From Thermoplasmata archaeon UBA61 (lineage in GTDB: Archaea; Thermoplasmatota; Thermoplasmata; Lutacidiplasmatales; UBA184): a stretch of 64,000 nt of DNA. Position numbers and translations under genes: made by a program. Shown piece after piece: positions 41,788 through 50,884 of the stretch. The notes below the pieces were generated by a model. It worked only from the letters and a program-made list of their open reading frames with translations, was not told the DNA's origin and searched no databases. Where the stretch lies: contig DASW01000003.1 in NCBI GenBank assembly GCA_002503985.1, positions 248,001 through 312,000 on the forward strand, written 5' to 3'. The number at the start of each line of letters is the position of its first letter. Within the stretch, counting starts at the first letter, position 1.

Positions 41788-43002
41788 TCAGGTTCCGGTG
41801 GCGCGGCCGAGCCGCAGGAGTTCATTTAGCTTTGCCACCCGCTCTCCGCCGAGAATTCCGCACTTCAACCCCCGTGCGCCGGTCCCGAGGGCCACGTGGG
41901 CGAGCCATCCTTCGGGCACCTCGCCGGACCGGTGCGAGGTCACGGTCGACAGCCCCTGGCTCCTCGCGAGGTCGACGGTCGCGAACGTGTCGGTGAGCGT
42001 ACCGACCTGGTTGACCTTGATGAGGATGGAGTTGGTCGACCTCCGCTCGAGTCCCATGCGCAATCGGTGCTCGTTCGTCACGAAGATGTCGTCCCCAATC
42101 ACCAGGGTCCGGCCGCCGACCGCCTTCGTGAGCGCGGCGAACGCGTCGAACGCCTCCTGGTCGAAGGGGTCCTCCACGAACCGCAGGTCGAAACGGTCGA
42201 CGAGCTTGGAGACGAACCCGACCTGGCCCTCGGTGTCGAGGGTCTGCTCGCGATAGCGGTACTTTCCCTTCTCGAAGAACTCGCTCGCGGCGAGGTCGAT
42301 CCCCGGACGAACCTCGAGGTGAAGCTCATCGCGTGCCTTCGCGCAGGCGTCCGTGAGGATCTCGAGCGCCTCGAGGTTCGAGACTCCCGCGACCCACCCA
42401 CCCTCGTCGCCCCGACCCAGGGCGGTCTTGGGGAGCCGCCGGTGCAGTTCTTCGCCGACGAGCCCATGGACCCGCACGGCCGCACGGATGGAATCCTCGG
42501 GCCGGGCGCAGTCGGCGAACGCGATGAACTCCTGGATGTCCGGGCCTCCGATCGCGTGCCGACCGCCGTTCAAGCAGTTCCCTGCAATCGCGGGGAACGA
42601 GCGACCATCCACGCCCGGCCGGGCGAGGACCTTCCAGAGGGGCCGACCCGTCTCCTCGGCGGTGGCCATCGCGGCCGCGATGGACACCGCGGTCGCCGTG
42701 TTCCCCCCGATGGATGAGAAATCCGAGGTCCCATCGACCTCGTGAATCGCTGCGTCCACCGCGCGCTGGTCGGAAGCGTCCAGTCCGATGAGGCGGGGCC
42801 CGACTCGCGCCCGGAACGTGGCGAGCGCCTCGGGAACCCCGCCCTTCGGGAACGCCATGACCTCGTGCACGCCCGTGCTCGCACCGCTCGGTGCCCCGGC
42901 ACGGCTCCGCGCGCCGGAGGCGAGGGCGATGCTCGCTTCGACCGTGAGCCTACCTCGGCTGTCGTAGATCCCGAAAAGGTCCGCGGAGGTGATCCGGCTC
43001 AT
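41788..43002 (-). CDS. eno: Enolase (phosphopyruvate hydratase)
   Basis: 404 residues, slightly short of the usual 415-430. Interconverts 2-phosphoglycerate and PEP. N-terminal lid motifs SGASTGVHE and IDGTSDFSSIGGNTATAVS; metal ligands in GDEGGWVAG, VEDPFDQEAFDAF and VIGDDIFVTN; catalytic Lys in LIKVNQVGTLTDT, and SHRSGE at the substrate loop. The ATG overlaps the stop of the methylmalonyl-CoA epimerase gene (42999-43002), tying it to an operon of unrelated metabolic genes. Confidence 0.96.
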   Translation of the reverse strand: MSRITSADLFGIYDSRGRLTVEASIALASGARSRAGAPSGASTGVHEVMAFPKGGVPEALATFRARVGPRLIGLDASDQRAVDAAIHEVDGTSDFSSIGGNTATAVSIAAAMATAEETGRPLWKVLARPGVDGRSFPAIAGNCLNGGRHAIGGPDIQEFIAFADCARPEDSIRAAVRVHGLVGEELHRRLPKTALGRGDEGGWVAGVSNLEALEILTDACAKARDELHLEVRPGIDLAASEFFEKGKYRYREQTLDTEGQVGFVSKLVDRFDLRFVEDPFDQEAFDAFAALTKAVGGRTLVIGDDIFVTNEHRLRMGLERRSTNSILIKVNQVGTLTDTFATVDLARSQGLSTVTSHRSGEVPEGWLAHVALGTGARGLKCGILGGERVAKLNELLRLGRATGT

Positions 43003-43397
43003 GGGGCCTCCTCCACGAACTCGACCAGGACTCCGCCGAACGCCGAAGGATGAGCGAACCCGATCCGACGACCCCGAGCCCCGGGGCGACCGTGCGGGTC
43101 GATCACCCGGCCCCCTCGGGTCACGACGGTCGCGAGGGCTGCGTCGACGTTCGGGACCGAGAACGCGATGTGGTGGACCCCGCCGCCTCGGGTGGCGAGG
43201 AACTTCGAGACCGGGGACTTCGGCCCGGTCGGTTCGACGAGCTCCACATGGGTCTCCCCCGCGGCCAAGAACGCGACGACCACCCCGCCTCCCGGAACCT
43301 CCTCGGGAGGCGACGTGGGCTGGCCGAGGATGGGTCCCCAGTGCTGGAGCGCTCCCGAGATGTTCGCGACGACGACTCCTACGTGATCGAGCTTCAT
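42999..43397 (-). CDS. mce: Methylmalonyl-CoA epimerase (VOC superfamily)
   Basis: 132 residues from ATG 43397. Vicinal-oxygen-chelate metalloenzyme that interconverts (2R)- and (2S)-methylmalonyl-CoA before the mutase. Metal ligands are H5 (LDHVGVVV), the Glu in THVELVEPTG, H in GGGVHHIAFSVPN and Glu in VLVEFVEE. The position between mcmA1 (8 nt upstream) and eno (ATGA overlap) and the N-terminal MKLDHVGVVVANI support the epimerase over other VOC proteins. Confidence 0.93.
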   Translation of the reverse strand: MKLDHVGVVVANISGALQHWGPILGQPTSPPEEVPGGGVVVAFLAAGETHVELVEPTGPKSPVSKFLATRGGGVHHIAFSVPNVDAALATVVTRGGRVIDPHGRPGARGRRIGFAHPSAFGGVLVEFVEEAP

Positions 43398-43405
43398 GGT
43401 TCCTC

Positions 43406-45085
43406 CTAGAATGCGGTCGATGGGGGCTGCTCTCCGAAACAGGACCTCCACACGTTGGCGACCTCGCCGAGCGTGCCTCCGGCCCGGACCGCCTTCAGGA
43501 CGGACGGCATGACGTTGGCGCCGCGGTCGGTCGTCTCGCGGAGCTCGGAGAGCGCCGCCTCGACCACGGCCCGGTCGCGTTCGCGACGCCAGCGGTGGAG
43601 GCGCGCGACCTGTTGCCGCTCCTCGGCAGGAGTGATCCTCTGGGTATGGACGCCGGGGCCTCCGGCCTGGGGGAAGAGCGAGAACCGAGGGTTGCCTTCC
43701 GTGAACTGGTTGACGCCCACCACGACCTCCTCCTTCCGCTCCCGGGCCCGGGCGACGCGGTAGGCCTCCTTCGAGATCTCGCCCGAAATGAACCCCCGCT
43801 GGATCGCGACGAGCGCCCCTCCCATCTGCTCGATCCGGTCGAGGTACTCTCGGGCCTCGGCCTCGATCCGGTCGGTCAGGTACTCGATCTCGTACGAACC
43901 TCCGAGCGGGTCGACCGTGTTCGTGACCCCCGATTCCTCGGCGAGGATCTGCTGCGTTCGCAACGCGAGCCGGGCCGACGACTCCGTCGGGAGGCCGAGC
44001 GCCTCGTCGAGCGCGTTGGTGTGGAGCGACTGCGTACCCCCGAGGACCGCCGAGAGCGCCTCTAGGGTCGTGCGAACCACGTTCAGCTCGGGCTGTTGGG
44101 CCGTGAGGCTCGAGCCGGCGGTCTGTGTGTGGAAACGAAGCTGCTTCGAGCGGTTCCCTTTCGCCCCGAACTCATCGCCCACGATCCGGGCCCAAAGGCG
44201 TCGCGCCGCCCGGAACTTCGCGACCTCTTCTAGGAAGTTCCGGTCGGCCGAGAAGAAGAACGAGAGCCGGGGGAGGAACTCGTCGAGGTCGAGCCCGCGT
44301 TCCCGCACCGCCCGGACGTAGGCGATGGCGTTCGCGATCGTGAACGCCACCTCCTGGACCGCGGTCGCTCCCGCCTCGCGCATGTGGTAGCCCGAGACCG
44401 AGATGTAGTTCCACTGGGGCATCTCGCGGGTCGTGAACTCGATCAGGTCGACCGTGAGCCGCATCGAGGGGCCTGGGGGGTAGATGTACGTCCCGCGGGC
44501 GACGTACTCCTTCAGGACGTCGTTCTGCACGGTCCCCCCGAGCCGGGCCCGTGGGACCCCGTTCTCCTCGGCGACCGCGACCAGCAGGGAGAGGAGGATG
44601 GGTGCGGTGGCGTTGATCGTCATCGAGACGGTGGCCTTGTCGAGCGGGATCCCCCCGAAGAGCGTCCGCATGTCCCCGAGCGAGGCGACCGGCACGCCGC
44701 ACCGACCGACCTCTCCGTGAGCTCGCTGGTGGTCGGAGTCGTAGCCGTTCTGGGTCGGGAGGTCGAACGCGACCGAGAGCCCGGTCTGACCGCCCTTCAA
44801 GAGGAACTGGAACCGCTCGTTCGTCGCCGCGGCGCTCCCGAACCCGGAGTACTGACGGAGCGTCCAGAGCCGGCCGCGGTACATCGTGGGCTGGATCCCC
44901 CGGGTGAACGGCGTCTCTCCCGGGAAACCGATCTCCTCGAGGAACGCTCGGTCGGGGTCCGGAGGAGGAGCGACCAGGATCGGGAGACGGCCGCCCTCGA
45001 CCCGGGCACCGATCGCCCGGCGGGCGTCCTTCTCCCAGCGGCTGCGCGCCGCCGACGCTTTGGGACCTCGCCGAGACCGGGCCAT
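43406..45085 (-). CDS. mcmA1: Methylmalonyl-CoA mutase, large (substrate-binding) subunit
   Basis: 559 residues from ATG 45085. TIM-barrel substrate-binding part of the B12-dependent mutase (methylmalonyl-CoA to succinyl-CoA). The start of the barrel is TRGIQPTMYRGRLWTLRQYSGFG, then GLSVAFDLPTQNGYDSDH; VSISINATA-type motif appears as VSMTINATAPILL. No cobalamin-binding DxHxxG motif is present; it is supplied by the separate subunit at 19619-20041, more than 23 kb away. Cotranscribed with pheST upstream and the epimerase downstream. Confidence 0.95.
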   Translation of the reverse strand: MARSRRGPKASAARSRWEKDARRAIGARVEGGRLPILVAPPPDPDRAFLEEIGFPGETPFTRGIQPTMYRGRLWTLRQYSGFGSAAATNERFQFLLKGGQTGLSVAFDLPTQNGYDSDHQRAHGEVGRCGVPVASLGDMRTLFGGIPLDKATVSMTINATAPILLSLLVAVAEENGVPRARLGGTVQNDVLKEYVARGTYIYPPGPSMRLTVDLIEFTTREMPQWNYISVSGYHMREAGATAVQEVAFTIANAIAYVRAVRERGLDLDEFLPRLSFFFSADRNFLEEVAKFRAARRLWARIVGDEFGAKGNRSKQLRFHTQTAGSSLTAQQPELNVVRTTLEALSAVLGGTQSLHTNALDEALGLPTESSARLALRTQQILAEESGVTNTVDPLGGSYEIEYLTDRIEAEAREYLDRIEQMGGALVAIQRGFISGEISKEAYRVARARERKEEVVVGVNQFTEGNPRFSLFPQAGGPGVHTQRITPAEERQQVARLHRWRRERDRAVVEAALSELRETTDRGANVMPSVLKAVRAGGTLGEVANVWRSCFGEQPPSTAF

Positions 45086-45108
45086 CGCCGAAGGACCGGG
45101 GAGCGATA

Positions 45109-46803
45109 TTAAGCGGTGTCGAGGCGCGCGACGAGGGGCCAAAGGGCGGTGAGGTCGACCTCGGCCCACGCTACCGGGACCGGAACGCCGAGCTCCGAGA
45201 GCAGGGCCGGCGCGACCTCTCCGAGCTCCACGACCGCTTCCCCGGCGACCCGGGCGCGCGCCGCGCGCCCGCGGGTCACGCCCGGAACCTCCGTAGGCTC
45301 TCGGACCGCGGCCACGTCCACCGTTCGGAGGAGATACTCGACGAGGGCCGCCGCCTCGGCAAAGCCGGCGGTGTCGGACGCGACCATGAGCCCGGCATGG
45401 TAACGGGTCTCCCCGCCGGTGTCGGAACCGGGGGACGCCACGACCACGGGGGCGACCTCGCCGAACCGCTGCGGGTAGCCGTGACGGGTATTGTGGGCGA
45501 GCACGTCGAGGTGCGAGAGGAGGAGGCGGTTCCGAATATAGGCGAATTCGCCGGAGACCGGATTGCGGAGGTGCAACGGAGCTTCCCCACCGAGACGGGC
45601 GACCGTGGACTCCGAGACCAGGAGTGGCGTGTGGGGTGCGGCCAGGCCGAGCCCGAGAAGCGTGGACGCGAAATGGCGTCGGAAGAGCGTCTCGCGACGC
45701 AGGCGGCCTCGGGTGCGGCTCGGCGGGAGAAGCCCGTCCTCGGGGCGCACCCCCTCGGCGAGGAGCACGTCCTCTCCGACGTCGACCGCGGTCATGATGT
45801 CGGGCCGCCACGGCGGTGCATCGACCTTCCACCCGCCGGGCTGGGGATGCCCTCCGAGCCGTGCCTCGGCGAGCCTTCGTTCGACTACGGCCGCCGACAG
45901 CGACTCCCCTCCGAGCCCTCGGAGGACCGAGGACGGAAGGTCTACCGAGTGGCCGTGAACCAACGGTGTCCCGTCCGAACGGCTACCGTCCGGGCGCGAC
46001 ACCGGGACGGGAGAGATGGACCAGCCCTGCGCTACGAACGCCACGAGGAGGAGCCCGACGGCTTCCGCGACGCTACGCTCGCGGGTCCCGGTCGCCTCGA
46101 TCAGGAGCTCTCGGTCCCCAACACGGGCCTCGCCGGCGGCGCGGCCGTTGAGGACCGGGGGCAGGCTGAGGATGGTGCCCCGTGCATCCCGGAGGGCGAG
46201 ACACGAATCGCCCGCTCGTCCGAGCGGTCCGTACGTCTGCGCCATCGGATGGTCCCGGAAGAACTCGACGGCCCCGACCTCCTCGGAGGCGTCCAGCGGC
46301 ACGAAGCGGACGTTGGCCATCGGCTCGAGCGAGTAACGGACCGGGAACTCGAGCCGGTCGACCGGATAGATACCCAGGCTCGCCGCCCGCCGGTCCCGCC
46401 CGATCGTGCTGTGAAGGATCTCTTGGAACCGCACCGCCTCGACCAGGAGGCCCGCGTCGAGCGACCGCCCCTTAGGCGCGCGGACGACCGCTCCGCCGAT
46501 CGCCGGGCGGATCGGCTCCACCGATCGGTCGACCTCGAACCCGGCAGAAAGGTCCTCGGTGGGCGCCGCCCGATAGCTCGGGATCCCGTGGGCGGCCCTG
46601 AGGACTCCCTGAAGGTAGAGACCTAGTCCCCCCTCTGAAAGGAGGTCGAGACGGTCGGGGGTCACCGAGACCGTGAGGGCCGTGCCGTCATGTCCCTCGA
46701 CCTCGGCCTTCGAAGCGAAGAGAAGGTCGTCCAGGGCAGAGGCGCTGAGCGGCCGACCGGCCAGGGAAAGCAAGCGTTCCGTGTCGAGCACCGTGCGCGG
46801 CAT
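45109..46803 (-). CDS. pheT: Phenylalanyl-tRNA synthetase, beta subunit
   Basis: 564 residues, the archaeal/eukaryotic short form without the bacterial N-terminal tRNA-binding domain. Start RTVLDTERLLSLAGRPLS; the B3/B4-type region (SVTPDRLDLLSEGGLGLYLQG) and B5 (GWKVDAPPWRPDIMTAVDVGEDVLLAEG) lead to the noncatalytic synthetase-like fold (RNPVSGEFAYIRNRLLLSHL and ELGEVAPALLSELG). Three nucleotides separate it from pheS. With PheS it forms the (alpha-beta)2 enzyme charging tRNA-Phe. Confidence 0.94.
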   Translation of the reverse strand: MPRTVLDTERLLSLAGRPLSASALDDLLFASKAEVEGHDGTALTVSVTPDRLDLLSEGGLGLYLQGVLRAAHGIPSYRAAPTEDLSAGFEVDRSVEPIRPAIGGAVVRAPKGRSLDAGLLVEAVRFQEILHSTIGRDRRAASLGIYPVDRLEFPVRYSLEPMANVRFVPLDASEEVGAVEFFRDHPMAQTYGPLGRAGDSCLALRDARGTILSLPPVLNGRAAGEARVGDRELLIEATGTRERSVAEAVGLLLVAFVAQGWSISPVPVSRPDGSRSDGTPLVHGHSVDLPSSVLRGLGGESLSAAVVERRLAEARLGGHPQPGGWKVDAPPWRPDIMTAVDVGEDVLLAEGVRPEDGLLPPSRTRGRLRRETLFRRHFASTLLGLGLAAPHTPLLVSESTVARLGGEAPLHLRNPVSGEFAYIRNRLLLSHLDVLAHNTRHGYPQRFGEVAPVVVASPGSDTGGETRYHAGLMVASDTAGFAEAAALVEYLLRTVDVAAVREPTEVPGVTRGRAARARVAGEAVVELGEVAPALLSELGVPVPVAWAEVDLTALWPLVARLDTA

Positions 46804-46805
46804 CG

Positions 46806-48335
46806 CTACGGGCTCCCTCCAGTGAGGGCGGCCAGGTCGTCCTGGAACAGCTCGCGGATGTCGTTGCAGCCGAGAGCCACCATCGCGAGCCGCATCACGC
46901 CGATCCCCCACGCGAGCACCGGCACCTCGACCCCCAACGGGCCGAGGACCTCCGGGCGCAGCACCCCGCCGGGAAACACCTCCATCCAGCCGAGGCGGGG
47001 GTGGCGGACGTACCCCTCTATCGAGGGCTCGGTGAACGGGAAGTAGCTCGGCCGGATCTTCATCTCGTGGAGACCGATCGCATCCGCGAGGGTCGTGAAC
47101 ACGCCGACGAGGTGTCGGAGGTCGAGCCCTTCCTCGCCGATGATCCCCTCGCATTGGTGGAACTCGAGGTGGTGGCGAGCGTCGAGCGCCTCACGCCGGA
47201 AGTTGCGGTCGATCGAGAACATCCGGAAGGGGGGTCGGGGTTTCGCCGCGAGGTAGCGCGCCGAGACGGCGGTCGTCTGGGATCGAAGCACCGGCCGGAC
47301 CGCGACCCGGGGGTCGTAGGACCCGGGCCACCCCGGTCCGAGCGGCGCGCCCATGCCGGGCAGAGGTCGACCTTCGTGGACCGCGGCGACGCGAGCGAGA
47401 AGGTCTGGCGCCGGCGGCTTGCCCTCGACCCCCTCGACCGAGAGCGCGTCGTGGATGGACCTCGCGGGATGGTCCTGAGGCATGAACAACGCGTCGTTGT
47501 TCCAGAACTCGGTCTCGAGAAGCGGGCCCTCGGCCTGCTCGAAACCGAGCCCGATCAGGACCTCTTCGAACTCTTCGAGCCAGGCCATGTACGGGTTCGG
47601 CCGCGCGCCCGTGAGGTACGGCACGGCGGCTCGGACGTCATAAGGTCGGAAGGTACGGCCCCGCCAACTCCCCGAACGCAAGATCTCGGGGGTGAGCGAA
47701 CCCAGAAGCTCCTCCCCCTCCGGGGCCAATGGGAGTCGTCGCCCCTCCTCGGAGACCGACCAGCGCTTGATCGACCGATGGTCGCGGCGGACGAGGCCGC
47801 GTCGCTCGAGCGCGTCGACGATCGCCGGGTCGGCGTCGGCCCCTTCCTCGGAGACCTGCTTGAGGACGGTCTCCTCCGGCAGGAAGCCCTCCGAGGTCCG
47901 GGCATCGGCCTTCAAACGGAACGGGGGTCCCTCGGCGAGGAAGCCGCGCCGGCGGAGGATCCCGATCGCGGCGGACCGTTCCTCGTCGTCCAGCCCGGCC
48001 GCGGTCACCTCGTCCGGGGTCAGCGAACCCCCGTGCTGCCGGAGCGCGTCCAAGAACCTCCGCTCGGGAAGTCCGCGCGCGAGGGCGCTCTCCCCCTTGG
48101 GCGTGAGCCGGGGGATCGTCTCATGTTCCTCCTCGACCAACGCGAGATGCTTCGAGCGGAGGCGCTGGAGGCTTCCGCGCACCTGGTCAGCCGGTAACCC
48201 GACCTCGCGACCGAGCGACTCCTCCTCCATCGCGGAGCCCTCCCGCTCTCGCAAGGCCAGCAGAAGCGAACGTTCGGGCCCCGAGAGAGCGACCGGGGCC
48301 GCCCCGACCGGGGCATCCCCCGATGCCTCGGGCAC
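46806..48335 (-). CDS. pheS: Phenylalanyl-tRNA synthetase, alpha subunit
   Basis: 509 residues from GTG 48335. N-terminal about 190 residues are winged-helix repeats typical of archaeal/eukaryotic PheS (LPADQVRGSLQRLRSKHLALV, then a second repeat about 80-130), followed by the class II catalytic core: ETEFWNNDALFMPQDHPAR, motif 2 FRMFSIDRNFRRE...HHLEFHQCEG and motif 3 AWGIGVMRLAMVALG. A minus-strand TATA-like acttaatcc (48356-48364) lies about 25 nt upstream, so the transcript starts here even though the preceding protease frame runs past it. Confidence 0.94.
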   Translation of the reverse strand: MPEASGDAPVGAAPVALSGPERSLLLALREREGSAMEEESLGREVGLPADQVRGSLQRLRSKHLALVEEEHETIPRLTPKGESALARGLPERRFLDALRQHGGSLTPDEVTAAGLDDEERSAAIGILRRRGFLAEGPPFRLKADARTSEGFLPEETVLKQVSEEGADADPAIVDALERRGLVRRDHRSIKRWSVSEEGRRLPLAPEGEELLGSLTPEILRSGSWRGRTFRPYDVRAAVPYLTGARPNPYMAWLEEFEEVLIGLGFEQAEGPLLETEFWNNDALFMPQDHPARSIHDALSVEGVEGKPPAPDLLARVAAVHEGRPLPGMGAPLGPGWPGSYDPRVAVRPVLRSQTTAVSARYLAAKPRPPFRMFSIDRNFRREALDARHHLEFHQCEGIIGEEGLDLRHLVGVFTTLADAIGLHEMKIRPSYFPFTEPSIEGYVRHPRLGWMEVFPGGVLRPEVLGPLGVEVPVLAWGIGVMRLAMVALGCNDIRELFQDDLAALTGGSP

Positions 48336-50817
48336 AGGGAGGCGAGAGGGGGACCGGATTAAGTCTTTTGGGGCCGCACGCCGAGAGACGAAGGGGGGTT
48401 CCGCAGAGGCCGGGGGACCGAGAGCTACGACGCGGGCGGCCCCGACGGGCCCTCCGGCGGGGGTGATGCGTCCCCCGGGGGAGCGGGCGGAGCCGCCGGT
48501 GGAGGGCTCGCTGAGGAAGGCGCGGCCGGCGCGGTCGTGGTGGAGGGGGTGGCCGGGTCACGGGAGGGGAGGGGGGAGCCCGTTGACGACCCCGGCCCAG
48601 GACGTATCCGACCGCGATCGCGGCTCCCATGATGAGCACGAAGGCGAGCACGTTCTGGGGATACTCTTCGATCCCTACGAGCGGTGGCACGTACGCGAGG
48701 AGGTTGACTTGGAACGTCGTGGAGGTCGCACCGTAATACCCATCGCTCGTGACGGAGACCTGGGCGGTCCCGTGGGCCCCGAAGAAGCAGACCGGGACCG
48801 CGACCACGAGGGTGACGAAGCCGGTGGCGTTGCTCGTGAGGCTCTTGGCGCCCCATACCCCGGCGCACGGTCCGTTCGGGTCGCTGGCCTGGAGACTGAC
48901 ATCGACCGGGACGTCGACGATCGGGGTCCCGCTCGTCCGGTTCGTAATCCGCCCCACGACCGTCACGGTTCCGCCCGGTGCCACCGGAGAGGGAGAGGCG
49001 GAGAGGGTGAGGTTGACGAACGTCGCCGTCAGGTCCTCGAAGAGGAGGAGCGCGCGAGGCGAACCCCAGCCCGTTTTCGTGTCCCAGCCGGGGCCTGCGG
49101 TGCCGATGCACGTGGAGCCGGTCATGATATCGGCGAGGCCGACCGGGTCCTGGCCGGTTTCCTGGGCCGCGCCCACCGCGTAGAGCCGCGGGGTGACGAA
49201 CCCGAGCCGACTTCCGTAGAGCGCGTTCATCTCCGTGATGAGACCCGCCCAGAGCGGCGTCGCGAAGCTCGTGCCGGCCGCGACCGAGTTCTCTCCATTG
49301 TAGTAGAGGAAATTGTTCGCGGCGGTCGCCGCGACATCGGGGGTCCCGCGATAACCGGCCTTCTCGATCGGGGCCGCGGCGCTCCCGACCTCCTGCCAGG
49401 AGGGCGCCGGGGTGACCGAGGAGAACCCTCCGCCGCTGCCGCTCCAGGCGGATTCGCTCGCGAGTCCGGTGATCTGCCCGAGGAGGTTGCGCGCGAGCGC
49501 TGGAGCGGTCCCGCCCACGGCGATGATGTCCGGAGAGTCGGCCGGATAGTCGGTCGAGGGCGCTCCGGAGCACGCGGCCCCGTCGTCGCCTCCGAGGTCG
49601 CCGGTCGCCGCGAGGAGCGTGATCCCTTCCTGGGTCGCCGTCGCGAGCTCGGTGCTCCAGGCGGTCGCGAGCGATTGGCTCGACCCTTCGGGGGTCCCGA
49701 ACGACATCGAGATGACGGAGACCCCGGGGATCCCGGTCACGGCCTCGCCGAGCGCGTCCGTCATGGACGCGACGGTCGGGGAGTAGTTCTGGTCCTGCGG
49801 ACCGTCCGGTGCGTAGACAGCGTCCAGCGTCGCGCCGGGGGCCATCGACCCCGCCCACTCCATGTCGAGCGTCAGCTCCTGGGGAGCCTTGCTGGGGTCC
49901 CGGGGGGCGTTCGCCGAGGGAGACAGTGCCCCGTCCACCGGGAACGGCTGCAGCGTGGGTTGCGGGAAACTGCTGGGGTAGTCCTCGGAGAAGAACGCGC
50001 GGAGGTCCGCCGGGTCGTACCCGTTCCCCCAAAGGAGGAGCGCGATACCCTGGCCGACCGCGTAGTGCGGAGCGCCCGAGACGTTGTAGAGCGGGGAGAG
50101 GTCGTAGATCTCCCTCGCGATCGCAGGAGAGATCATGTCGTTCGACCCCGCGACGGGCCCGTTCGAGACGTTGACGACGTCCCCGGGGAGACCCGTGGGC
50201 AGCGAGAACGTGACGAAGCCGCTCGAAAGGCCGGTGACCGATGCGACCAACGGTTCGAGCAGCGCCGGAAGGCTCGGCGGCGAGGAGGGGAACGTCACGG
50301 CCCGTCCTTCGAATGCCCCGGACATGAGCTCGGTGCCGAACGCACGGTGTACCGCCGCCGGATCTCCGTCGAGCGTGAGCGTGAGGCGGTCGGGCCCGGC
50401 GCGTACGACGGCGAGGCCCATCGATTCGAAGTACGACTCCGCCGACGCGAACGCGACGGGGGAGAGGCCGTACCGGTCGGCGACCTCAGTCACCGAGAGA
50501 GGGTGGGAACCGGTCGGCGGGGGGGTAAAGAACGACGGGTCGCTCGGTCGGAATGTGACGACGACGAGCTGCTGGCCCACGGCGGGGACCGGGTTCGTGA
50601 CCGACGAAGCATAGCTGGCCTCGTAACCGGCCCGGGTTGCGAACGAGCCGGAATACACCGCGGCGGCGTAGGGCGGAACCGCCGTCGCTTGTGCGAAGGA
50701 GGTCCCCGTCGCGGGACGGGCGGCCGCGATGGGAAGGCTCGGAACCGCCATGAGCACGGCCACGAGAGCCACGAGCGCGACCGCGCGGAGCGGAACGGCC
50801 CGTCGACCGAACGTCAT
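48187..50817 (-). CDS. S53 family serine-carboxyl protease (sedolisin/kumamolisin-like), membrane-anchored; likely C-terminal frameshift
   Basis: Signal peptide 9-32; pro-domain about 65-205 (HPLSVTEVADRYG, SYFESMGLAVV); S53 catalytic domain about 230-620 with E314 and D318 (QELTLDMEW), oxyanion D407 (ATGDLGGDDG) and S517 (VAAGTSFATP); calcium-site region DIMTGS...GWDTKTGWGSP. Then an Ig-like domain (SPVAPGGTVTVVG, about 640-735) and a C-terminal TM (about 752-770: VLAFVLIMGAAIAVGYVLG). After that the frame turns Arg/Pro-rich and overlaps pheS; the neighbouring frame gives a typical Pro/Ser/Ala tail ending at 48425, so a 1-nt indel near 48565-48580 (C/G run) is likely. Secreted, acid-active proteolysis is expected for the family. 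Confidence 0.85.
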   Translation of the reverse strand: MTFGRRAVPLRAVALVALVAVLMAVPSLPIAAARPATGTSFAQATAVPPYAAAVYSGSFATRAGYEASYASSVTNPVPAVGQQLVVVTFRPSDPSFFTPPPTGSHPLSVTEVADRYGLSPVAFASAESYFESMGLAVVRAGPDRLTLTLDGDPAAVHRAFGTELMSGAFEGRAVTFPSSPPSLPALLEPLVASVTGLSSGFVTFSLPTGLPGDVVNVSNGPVAGSNDMISPAIAREIYDLSPLYNVSGAPHYAVGQGIALLLWGNGYDPADLRAFFSEDYPSSFPQPTLQPFPVDGALSPSANAPRDPSKAPQELTLDMEWAGSMAPGATLDAVYAPDGPQDQNYSPTVASMTDALGEAVTGIPGVSVISMSFGTPEGSSQSLATAWSTELATATQEGITLLAATGDLGGDDGAACSGAPSTDYPADSPDIIAVGGTAPALARNLLGQITGLASESAWSGSGGGFSSVTPAPSWQEVGSAAAPIEKAGYRGTPDVAATAANNFLYYNGENSVAAGTSFATPLWAGLITEMNALYGSRLGFVTPRLYAVGAAQETGQDPVGLADIMTGSTCIGTAGPGWDTKTGWGSPRALLLFEDLTATFVNLTLSASPSPVAPGGTVTVVGRITNRTSGTPIVDVPVDVSLQASDPNGPCAGVWGAKSLTSNATGFVTLVVAVPVCFFGAHGTAQVSVTSDGYYGATSTTFQVNLLAYVPPLVGIEEYPQNVLAFVLIMGAAIAVGYVLGRGRQRAPPSPPVTRPPPPPRPRRPRLPQRALHRRLRPLPRGTHHPRRRARRGRPRRSSRSPGLCGTPLRLSACGPKRLNPVPLSPPCARGIGGCPGRGGPGRSLGARTFASAGLARAGGLRDGGGVARSRGRVTG
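48356..48364 (-). promoter_or_regulatory. TATA-like box for pheS
   Basis: Minus strand acttaatcc, about 25 nt before GTG 48335. It falls inside the literal 3' end of the protease frame, one reason to think that frame really ends earlier at 48425. Confidence 0.5.
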
Positions 50818-50884
50818 CGCCTGTAGATGGAGCGGGACCTCGGAAAAAGGTTCCCGCCCCGCTGCCGGGACGTTGTCGGTCGGG

